Assembly: GCA_030560485.1 (NCBI GenBank)
Contig: JAKTTS010000267.1
Coordinates: 1 to 21,193, forward strand
DNA: 21,193 nucleotides
Direction of reading: 5' to 3'
Source: Ascoidea tarda (nom. inval.)
Taxonomy: Eukaryota; Ascomycota; Saccharomycetes; Ascoideales; Ascoideaceae
The notes under the pieces are model-generated. The model was given only the letters and a program-made list of their open reading frames with translations, did no database searches and was not told where the DNA came from. Shown in pieces: positions 1-8,900 of the stretch. A program made the translations under genes and the position numbers. The stretch's first letter is position 1. Each line of letters begins with the position of its first letter.

Positions 1-45
<45 letters not shown>

Positions 46-55
46 CATTATTATT
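1..55. repeat. ATT trinucleotide repeat (poly-Asn coding)
   Basis: An almost pure (ATT)n run with one ATC interruption near 44-46. Read on the minus strand in the RAD55-like frame it encodes Asn with one Asp. It touches the window edge, so its full length is unknown. Confidence 0.9.
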
Positions 56-1957
56 TCCATATTCATACTCAATTTTATTACCAATTAATTGCTCTTTTTT
101 CAAAATGTTCTTTTCCATTTCATTTGAACTACTCTTATTAATTGACTTTTTGTTTAATGAAATATCTTCAATAAATGCAATGTTAATCTTAATCATTTCC
201 ATTTTATAATCACCAACCTCATCATTATCATTATACAATACTTTCAATAAACTTCTCTCGCTAGGTTTTAATAACCAGTCTTTTAAAATAGTTATTCTTT
301 TAAATATAAATTTATTCCAATCGTAAACTGTAGAATTCTCATTATAATCATAATCATCATAACCATCATCATCATCATCGTCATCGCCATGACCATAATC
401 ATAATCATCGTCATCATCATCATCATAATCATTATAGTTATAACCACTTTTATTTTCTGGCTTTATTTTACATTTATAACCATTTTCTCTTTTTGGATAA
501 TCGATTATATCCATATCCAAATATATTTCATTTGGATCAAAAGAATTATTATAATCATAAAAAAAAAATTCATCCTTTTTATCCTCATCTTTTACTCGAA
601 CTTTTTCTGAAAACTCATTCTTAAGTTGAGAAAAATCAGTGACAGACTTACAATATTGAGAATCAACTTTAAAACTTTCGCTAATATCTGATTGCGATTC
701 CTCACTATTTTCATTATCCCCAAGCTTTGCATTCAAATCACTTGATTCTTTGGTATGTTTTTCACTTTTCCTGTCTCTAATTTTCAAATCATCAATATTA
801 TACAAATCTAAATCAGCGAGCAACTTGTCATTGGTTTGAATTGAATTGATAGTGTCACTATTACTATTATTACCATCCTTATTAATGATATTAAATTCAT
901 CGTTATCAGATAAATCAACTAAATTCCCAAGAAATATAACTGTTGAATCATTATTTTTATTCAAAAAAATATCAATTTCATTGAAAAGAAAATAAATTGA
1001 TTTCAACTTATTTCTATTTTGATTTCTTTTAACATTTAAAAGACTCGATCTAATGTTGTTTTTCAATTTTTTTTTAATAGACAGAGAAATAATGTTGTTA
1101 TTGTTATTGTTATTGTTATTATTACTTATAATATCATCGAATTCATCAGTGGAATTATCCAAATTAATCATTTGATCATTAATCTCAAATGCTTCCAGAT
1201 TAAAATAATCATCAATCATTGAAGCAAAATCGTTGATTATGATTAATTTATTGTCATTTGAAACTGATAAATTAGGATTATTTAAATCTTGAAAAAAAAT
1301 AATCAAGTCAAAAAAGTTGGAGACATGAGTTAGGTTCACGTTTTCAAAGATTTTATTATAATCTTTTTCTGCTTCTTTGTCTTCATCAGTATTGTCGTTA
1401 TCATCTGGATCAATATCATCTGGATCTTTATCATCGGGGAGTTTAATATCATTTAAGTAGTAATATAATTCAATGAGTCTGGTTGCAGGAAATGGGGAAG
1501 AGTAATAAAAATAAGATATTTTATTAGTGGCAGTGGCAGTATTATTATAAGAAAACAAATAATTTGATATTAAATTTAAAGTAAAATGCAATTTTTCAAA
1601 AGAATTAAAGTCATAAATTTGATATATTTTACCAGAAATCAAACCGAGATTTAAGACTGGATCTAAAGTTGAATCTATTTTTTTTGAATTTGTTGAAATT
1701 GATGTCAAATGGTTTTTTTTATCAGTGAAATTTAGAATATCAGCCAAAGTAGTTGATTTAACATTTAAAATGTTATTAGGTTCCAAATTTTGAGTTAAAT
1801 CTTTATTTAAAGGATTGTTTGAGTCAATATCATCTTGTAGTATTGATAGTAAAGGCTTTTCGAAATCATCCAAAATCGTTTTTTGATCTTCGATTGTGGG
1901 AGTGAATTGAGAGATTGGAGAAGTTGAGGATAAAATTAAATCATTTTGAATTTTCAT
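1..1957 (-). CDS. RAD55: RAD55-like RecA-fold recombination protein, 3' end outside window
   Basis: Open frame from ATG at 1957 to the left edge, at least 652 codons; it is the first ATG after an in-frame stop at 2039-2041. Rad55 acts with Rad57 to promote Rad51 filament assembly in homologous recombination. From memory of yeast Rad55, three stretches align in order: a P-loop region (LNLG..GKIYQIY, about residues 100-125), a Walker B region (KLIIINDF, about 237-244, preceded by an FFQ-L segment) and a C-terminal block around W547 and W561 (W..F...RI.ILKDW). The Walker A glycines and GKT are replaced by D116-F-N-S-F-E-K-L-H, and the Walker B Asp by N242. Large Asn/Asp-rich insertions separate the blocks, notably about residues 509-539 and a poly-Asn run at the left edge, so it is far longer than the roughly 400 residues usual for Rad55. 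CTG codons occur at residues 254 and 292. The alternative is another Rad51 paralogue. Confidence 0.55.
341..432. repeat. ATC/ATA-rich microsatellite inside the RAD55-like gene
   Basis: Imperfect trinucleotide repeat of ATC, ATA and GTC units. In the minus-strand frame it encodes an Asp/Tyr-rich acidic tract (about residues 509-539) between the RecA-like core and the conserved C-terminal Trp block. Confidence 0.8.
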
Positions 1958-2154
1958 TATATTATTTTGAATTAAATTCAAAATATTACATTTGCATCTG
2001 GTATTCAGATTGACATGAATTGGTACTAGATAACAGTTTTATCTTTTTAAACTAAATCTGATAAAAATGAAAAAACAAGATACCAGGATAAAATTAATAC
2101 AATAACAAAAAATGATGGATTTGATGATTTTGGTGATTCGAGTGAAAAATCGCA

Positions 2155-2162
2155 TTTCGCGT
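2155..2162 (-). promoter_or_regulatory. MBF/SBF-type site (TTTCGCGT, read ACGCGAAA)
   Basis: ACGCGAAA on the minus strand lies about 200 bp upstream of the RAD55-like ATG. It combines the ACGCG core of MCB with the CRCGAAA of SCB, the sites of the G1/S factors MBF and SBF that control many yeast DNA-repair genes. One 8-mer match is weak evidence. Confidence 0.3.
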
Positions 2163-2260
2163 TTGAATTTTTTTGTATCCATAAAAGTGGTTCAATGGAT
2201 TTAATGCAGTAGTATGTGTTAACTCATGAATTGTGCATGTTTGATTAGTAATAAGCCGCA

Positions 2261-2268
2261 CACGTGGG
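2261..2268 (+). promoter_or_regulatory. E-box CACGTGGG
   Basis: CACGTG core with a GG flank, of the type bound by yeast bHLH proteins such as Pho4 and Cbf1. It lies about 305 bp upstream of the RAD55-like ATG, in the divergent intergenic region. Function is inferred from the motif only. Confidence 0.3.
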
Positions 2269-3555
2269 TCATCAAAGTTAATTGTCGTTTTTGTTATCTC
2301 ACTGCGTATGTTTGCATAGATTTGAGCTATTATTGCTCCAACTTCTTATCGAGTTCATCAAGAAAAAGTTGATCAAAATACAAAATCTTAGTACTTATTC
2401 CAATGCTAATATTAATACTGATATTAATACTTATGACAAAGAAGAATTATTTGTGTCTTCAAAAATATGTTGTTATGATAAACAATTTTGAAATGTGTGA
2501 TACAGACCAAGCAGGTTTTTTTTTTTTCAAAGGAATTTACCGGAAAATGGAGGCAAATCAATAGATTCGCTAAACAGTTATGAAAGCAAAAGAAAAATAA
2601 TATAGAGCCAAAACTCTTTGAAAAAAGATAATTTACAACGAGGCTTATTATTTTATCAAAAAACAAAATTGGGTTTATAATACAATGTATTCGATAAAAG
2701 ATGAAAATGCTTATAAAGTTTACATTTTTTCTTGGTGGCATTTTATTGGTAATAACATTGAAAAAAGAGAGCCAGATTTATTTGTGTTTAATAAAATTGG
2801 ATGGTAAGATACGATTTATTGATTTACGAGGGAATGAATGGTGAAGTCAAGTATATGTTTTTACTAGGCATTATTCTGTTATATCAGTGAAAAAAGGTTT
2901 TTCTTCAGTTCAGAAACCCCAATGAAAACACAATAACAAAAAAGAAGCCTCTGGCCCACTTTTTTGCATGTATAAAATGGAGCAGCGTATGTTTTTGACA
3001 TACAGTGATATGTTGTTCTTGACCATGCTTTGAACTGCCAGACGATCTTCAAAACAAGACTTGGAGGCTGACATCTTGCAATACCTGATTCCAGCACCTT
3101 ACTTCGGGATGCTAACCTCTTGTTCTGACTCCAAGCACAGTCCTTCCTCTCCAGCAACAGTCATGAGACAACAATTACAAATGCTATTCTGATCCACAAC
3201 CACGGTACAGATGCACATTTTCGCATAGACACGCATATGTACACTACTGCTGTCCACAGCTCTGGTGCTGCTCTTTTGGGAAGGTGTTTTTCCCAAGAGG
3301 AAATAGAAAGAAAATCCCAAAGGAAAATCCAAAGAAGCTTTCTGGAAATTTAAAGGATAGGAAAGCACATTCAGAAAAAGTCTAAAGGACATTTCGTGGA
3401 CTCTACATTCTCAGCGCAGGCAATGAAGGAACCACAACGAAGCCATGAACAACAGCTGGAAGCAGCACCTTTAACATCCTCAAGAGCTGAGTTCTGTTTC
3501 AGCCCACCATTTACTGCTCATCTGAATGTTCCTCCCTCCAGCTCGAACTGTTTAT

Positions 3556-3563
3556 TATAAATA
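3556..3563 (+). promoter_or_regulatory. TATA-like box (TATAAATA)
   Basis: TATAAATA stands out in an otherwise GC-richer stretch, about 184 bp upstream of the ATG at 3747. That is within the usual range for yeast TATA elements. Assigned by motif and position. Confidence 0.35.
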
Positions 3564-3564
3564 T

Positions 3565-3589
3565 CCTGCTGTTGACATACCTGCTGTTG
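3565..3589. repeat. Short direct repeat CCTGCTGTTG x2
   Basis: Two perfect copies of CCTGCTGTTG at 3565-3574 and 3580-3589, separated by ACATA, giving a 15-bp period just downstream of the TATA-like box. Possibly a paired factor site, possibly chance. Confidence 0.6.
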
Positions 3590-3746
3590 GCCACCATAGC
3601 TGCGTTTTTGATCCAGGCAGAATTCAATCACCATTTGATACTTATACCTCTGCGAGCAGCCTTTGAGCCCACAGGCCACAAACCTAAGAATCACAACTGC
3701 AATCTCACAAAAGGAAACCACTTTGCTGATATATTCGTCTACCGCC

Positions 3747-5267
3747 ATGCTTCACAACAACATAAACACCCTTCTTTTTCTCATCTCATTCACCTCAATC
3801 CACACTGCTGCCTCTTTTGAACTACAAAAGAGAGGATGTTCTGTTGTTGATTCCACAAACTACTACAACGAATTGCAAAGGGCCCTAAACAACACCCTTT
3901 GTGTTTCCGATTCTGATTCCTACGAGACTGACTGTCTTTGCAATTATTCAAACTATCAATTTTGGAATTACTACTATACCTACTACTCATGCAACGATAT
4001 ATTCAACATCAATGATGTTAATGAATTCAAAGCCTCCTATTGTGGTTTTGAATCGACCGACTTGACAGACCAAGCAACAGCAACGCAATCATCTACTATA
4101 CCATCTTCATCCTCTTCACTAACATTTTCTTTATCTCTATCTTCTTCGCCAGCCTCGTCTCTATCTTCTTTATCCTCACCAGCTGAGACCGAAGTGCAAA
4201 CTCACAAGTTTTGTTCAAACGAAGACTACAATTTTTACTACAACAAGTTTGAGTCAACTGTAAACAGCTCTAACTGTGGTTATGGAAGCAACGGTTCAAT
4301 CTATATTGGTGCTTACTCATGTATTTGCGATCTCTCTGACGACCAATACTGGAATTCCTATTACAATGTCATCTTGTGTAGTACTGATAAATTCTCAAAT
4401 GTCTCTCAAGTTAAAGATTCAATTTGTTCAAACTACACTGTTTCAAATTCAACTTTAGACGTCTACAATTCATCCTCAAATTCTTCAGATTCCTGCTCTT
4501 TAACAGATTACAATACTTATTTGAATGATTATATTGATGCAGTCAACTCATCGGATTGTTTAACTGGCCTTTACGATGACGATTTACCTGTTTTCAAAAC
4601 AAAATGTGTTTGCAATCTATCAAATGACGAGTTTTGGCATCAATATTACTCTTTAATAAATTGCGATGATAACTATGGTTCTAAAAATTTGACTCTTTTC
4701 AAATCAAAAATTTGTGGTTCTCAAAATATCTCAATCTCATGTTCATCTTCTGAAAGCCAATATCATTATTCCTTAATGATCAATCAACTTAACCAATCTA
4801 ACTGCTACAGTATCGACTCAACTACCGGCTCTTATAATATAAACCTAGATTGCATCTGTAATTCAAATAATAACGAATTTTGGTATCACTATTTCGATTA
4901 CTACTCCTGCATATCCTCTAATACTGATTTCCAATATGATGATTACGAATATTTCAAAGAGGATCAGTGCGATTTAGAAATCACACAATCTTCAATAGAA
5001 GATTACTCTACTGAAGAATCTTCTTCCCCTTCCTCCTCCTCTTCTTTTTCTACAAAGTCTTTAAATTCTTCATCTACTTATTCTGATATAGAGAAAACTC
5101 TCACAAGAACGTTAACTGAAACACCATCCAATGGTGTTTCCTTAACTATCGAAACCCTTTCTTTTGCTCATTCTTCTTCTTCTGAAGACATTGCTTTTGC
5201 AAATACCTTCAAACTTTCTAATTCTTTAACAATAATATTTTCAACTTTCATATTATTGTTTATTTAA
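3747..5267 (+). CDS. GPI-anchored cell-surface protein with four six-cysteine modules
   Basis: A 506-residue protein. I chose ATG 3747 (context ACCGCCATG) because it places a hydrophobic signal peptide at residues 5-23, followed by a Kex2-type KR at 28-29; the frame is open farther upstream but has no earlier ATG. Four modules follow, at residues 31-99, 156-227, 250-323 and 332-408. Each has six cysteines with spacing C-x20-C-x(10-15)-C-x-C-x16-C-x(15-19)-C and a conserved FW/YW..YY before the fifth Cys. A Ser-rich linker (about 101-154) separates modules 1 and 2, and a Ser/Thr-rich stalk (about 415-485) follows module 4. The C-terminus is a short hydrophobic tail without charged residues (about 490-506), typical of GPI attachment. 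N-glycosylation sequons are numerous, for example NSS, NGS and NYT. No CTG codon is present. I do not recognise the module; the spacing differs from the eight-Cys CFEM domain. A wall or adhesin role is inferred from architecture. Confidence 0.85.
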   Translation: MLHNNINTLLFLISFTSIHTAASFELQKRGCSVVDSTNYYNELQRALNNTLCVSDSDSYETDCLCNYSNYQFWNYYYTYYSCNDIFNINDVNEFKASYCGFESTDLTDQATATQSSTIPSSSSSLTFSLSLSSSPASSLSSLSSPAETEVQTHKFCSNEDYNFYYNKFESTVNSSNCGYGSNGSIYIGAYSCICDLSDDQYWNSYYNVILCSTDKFSNVSQVKDSICSNYTVSNSTLDVYNSSSNSSDSCSLTDYNTYLNDYIDAVNSSDCLTGLYDDDLPVFKTKCVCNLSNDEFWHQYYSLINCDDNYGSKNLTLFKSKICGSQNISISCSSSESQYHYSLMINQLNQSNCYSIDSTTGSYNINLDCICNSNNNEFWYHYFDYYSCISSNTDFQYDDYEYFKEDQCDLEITQSSIEDYSTEESSSPSSSSSFSTKSLNSSSTYSDIEKTLTRTLTETPSNGVSLTIETLSFAHSSSSEDIAFANTFKLSNSLTIIFSTFILLFI

Positions 5268-5993
5268 TTCAATTTTCCTCAAAAAAATAAAAAAAAAAAA
5301 AATAAATTAAATTATTCTAATTTTTTATGTATTTTAATATTTTTATACCTTTATCTCAATCTATTTCTCCTTCTCAATTTGCTACTTTTTATCAACAAAA
5401 TTTTTAAATCTTATGTGTTTGCTTTTTCTTATTTGCTATTTTAAATTATCTTGCTCTTTTGAAATTTTTATTTTTTTAAAAATTCTTTCAAGTCATTTGT
5501 TGACTTTGATTAAGTATGTACCAGTATTTTTTTTCTTCTCTTTAACCTTCTTTTTATTAAAGAAAAATAACTGTTATTAATGTACACTATATCTAGATTT
5601 CTTTTCTCGCTTATTTGCCAAATTATCTTTGGATTAATTAAATGTAAACTGGTTGGCCTATTCTCTACAGTTATCTCTCTGTCTCAATTTAGTAAGAATA
5701 TATTTATAATTGTAATTTTAGAAATGTTTTATTTTAAAAGAAAAAAAAATTCAATTATTATAAATTAGGAATTTTAAAAAAGTAATTTAAAAAACAATTT
5801 ATAAATACAGTACACAAAACACACACAAAAAAAAAGTAAAATTTTAAAAACCAAGTAAAAAAAACAACATTAATTGGTTAATGAATAGTTAAAATGAAAC
5901 CATATTACATAAATATTGTTTAAAGGCAAAAAAACAAAAACAAAAAAAACAGAGCTTAATAAACAAAAAAACTCATTTGACATGTTTCCATGT
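5268..5993. terminator. AT-rich convergent 3' region
   Basis: About 725 bp between the convergent wall-protein and YCF1 genes. It is very AT-rich, with A-runs near 5280-5310 and 5810-5960 and T-rich stretches between, as expected for yeast 3' ends and polyadenylation signals for both genes. An ATG-started 62-codon frame at 5580-5768 looks like a by-product of composition. Confidence 0.5.
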
Positions 5994-8900
5994 TCATTTA
6001 CTCTCTTCCTCATCATGTATAAATCCACCCTGTTTACACAATGAATAGAAAATTGAATTCTTATCCTTTAAAAGGTTCTCAGGGCTATCAAACTCCTTTA
6101 TTCTTCCTTGGTCAAGAGAAACAATTCTATCACTATCCATAATTGTGTTTAATCGATGTGCAATGGTCAAAATTGTTCGGTCTGAAAACTCCTTTCTTAT
6201 AGTCTTTTGAAGAATTTTATCTGTCTCAACGTCTACTGCTGCTGTAGCCTCATCCAAAACCAATATCTTTGATGGAATCAATAAAGCGCGAGCTAAACAA
6301 ACCAATTGACGTTGTCCAACTGATAGATTACTTCCACCTTCTGTCAAATTCACACTCAATCCCTCATTTGAATCACTCATACTCAAAATATGCTCCTTCA
6401 AATGTGACAATTCTAATGCTTGCCATATTTCTTCATCCGAAAATCTTCCTGTAGGATCCAAATTATCTCTTACTGTGCCCTCAAAAACTTGAGCATCTTG
6501 TGGAATGATTGATAGTTTATGGCGCAAATCAGCCAATCCAATGTTAGGAACAGAGATATCATCGATAATTATATTACTCTTGGAATCAGCCTTTTCAATA
6601 ATTCTAAACAAAGCAAGAGATAATGACGATTTACCCGCTCCAGTTCTTCCAACAATACCAACTTTCTCGCCAGCTTTGACTTTTAAATTAATATCTTTCA
6701 ATACTAATTCTAAATCCTGTCTATATCTAGTTGAATAATCAACAAATTCAAGGTTCCCTTTACTTGGCCATTCTGAATTTGGTCTATTATTTGGAATAAT
6801 CTCAGGAGCCTCACTTGGTAATTCTCCATATTCTTTAACTCTTTCAACCGAAACAATATTAGTTTCAATATCAACAGTCATTCTTACCATCCAATTTAAT
6901 GAACCAGTCACTTGCAAGGCATAAGTTACGGAGATACCAAGTAAACCAGATGTCATATGGCCAGTTTTTAATGCAAAAACACAGAGAGCAGCAGAGCCAA
7001 AAATAATCAAAGAACCCAAAAACTCCAATCGAACCGCTAACCAACGATTTGCATTGTAAGTGGAAAAGTATGCTTTCATATTCTGGTCGATTTTATTTTC
7101 ATTCAAATAAATAAAACGATTTTGTTGACCATATCCTCTAATAGTGCTTGTACCACCAAGCGTTTCTTGAAAATGAGCAAAAATTGGAGACTTGGAGATG
7201 GACTCAATTCTTTTCAACTCTCTTGAAGTCTTGACATAGAATTGTTGATAATAATAATAAAGAAATAATAGTGGAACAATAAGAAATATAAATTGCCAAG
7301 TGGTGGAGCAAATAACAAACAAAGTGAATAAAATCTTCACAAAATTTGTGAAAAAAGACTGGAAAACTCTACCAAGAAGCATATCAATTTTATCGATATC
7401 ACTTGAAAATCTGTTCAATATTCTTCCAACGGGTGTGGTCTCAAAAAATGACATTGGTGCTCTGAAAACAGAATCAACCATCTTATTGTGCAACACTTTA
7501 GCACCAATAATAATACAGACAACCCACATGGTCCAGGTTTGAATAAAGGTGAATAAAGAAGAACCAATTCCCAAAGCAATATAAACCGCCAAATATTTTC
7601 CTACATTAGGATTATATCCATATTTGGAGTTAACTTCTGCCCAGTATTTCAACCAATAATTACCAGCAACACTTAAAGCCATTGAAGCTACCAAGAAGAA
7701 CAACACATAAATAACACCAGCCGGATTACAAGCTTTAGCATATTCAATATAGATATTCCATTTAACTTTTCCTGTTTGACGCTGTTCCTCTCTAATATTC
7801 ACAACTTGTTGATCAACATCAGAAGCGCCTGGATTGGTTTGTTCTTGGTAATTAAAACTAGCAGTGCTTGCACGTCTTAGACTCATTGTTTCATCGATAT
7901 CTTTTGAAAGAATACTAATCACGTCATTTGAGTCATTGCTACTATTAAAAGAAGATTCTCTATTGAGAATGCTAACATTATCAGCAACATTTTTAGACCC
8001 AACAACAGTCTCATCGGCACTTATATCAGTTTCAACACCAGAAGAATGTATGACCGTAGCAGATGAGTCAAGATCTACAGATTCAATTTCAATTTTTTCG
8101 TCTTTTTTAGCTTTTTTTCCAAATTCCTTGATCAATTTTGCTAATAATGAAGAATCCTTCTTTGTAATGTCATTATAGGTTCCTTCCTCAACAACTTCCC
8201 CATCTTGCAACATGGTAATGTTGCTCGATATACCGAGAACATTAATTGAATTAGTAGCCAAAACTTTGCATTTGTGTCTTAATAAACCATTAGGACCTAA
8301 AACATTATCAATTAAATGTCTACCAACATGTTCATCAACAGCGGATAAAGGGTCATCTAGTAAATAAACATCTGCTCTTGAATAGACAGATCTGGCTAAA
8401 GATAATCTAGCCTTTTGACCACCAGACAAAGAAATACCCTTTTCACCTACTTCGGTCAAATCACCATCTGGTAATATAGCAAGATCCGAGCTTAGATCAC
8501 AAGCACTAATAACTTTATTGTAAAAGGCTTTATCATATCTGTGTCCAAAAAGAATATTTTCTTTAACAGTACCATTCATGATCCAAGAAACTTGTGGAAC
8601 ATAAGCGACCTTTCCATGAAGTTCTACCGAACCTTTTAATTTATAGATATCACCTAACAAGCATTGCAAGAAAGAGGATTTACCAGAACCAACCTTACCA
8701 ACAATACAATGCAAGTCACCCTTTCTAGCAATAAAATTAAGATTTGATAAAGCCACTTTATATTCTGGTGTTTTTTGCCACAAGAAAGTAGCATTTTCAA
8801 CTTTAACAGAAGTATCACCAAGTTTATTGGCTTTTGGTTTTCTTGTTACGGCATCAGGTTGCAATTCTTCGGAGATTAAAAAGGAAACCAATCTTTTTGT

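Larger units (their letters stand above)
2051..2870 (+). pseudogene. Coding-like AT-rich remnants, possible decayed gene
   Basis: Several short plus-strand open stretches have the residue make-up of the genuine genes here. In one frame (starts congruent to 2 mod 3) they include 2051-2209, with the motif NDGFDDFGDSSEK, 2282-2491, rich in Asn/Asp/Lys and preceded by a Leu-rich stretch, and 2534-2680, with ENGGKSIDSLNSYESK. A second frame is open at about 2622-2804 and contains YIFSWWHFIGNN. In-frame stops break all of them, and no splice arrangement I tried joins them in frame. I recognise no family. AT-rich DNA can look like this by chance, so this is a candidate only. Confidence 0.2.
2880..3746. 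other. GC-richer intergenic region upstream of the wall-protein gene
   Basis: No supportable gene. The base composition is clearly richer in G+C than the flanking genes and CTG/CAG triplets are frequent. It contains an inverted repeat at 2987-3003 (GTATGT, 5-nt loop, ACATAC), a short direct repeat at 3565-3589 and a TATA-like box. It presumably holds the promoter of the plus-strand gene at 3747. Confidence 0.5.

Noticed and set aside
2212-2248. GTATGT...TAG that could be an intron joining coding-like stretches
   Set aside because: Only 37 nt, with no branch sequence like the TACTAAT of the confirmed intron, and other acceptors give immediate stops.
2424-2741. 105-codon minus-strand frame with ATG and hydrophobic Ile/Phe-rich protein
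   Set aside because: Phe/Ile/Leu richness is what AT-rich DNA gives on this strand; no family features, and the opposite strand has equally plausible stretches.
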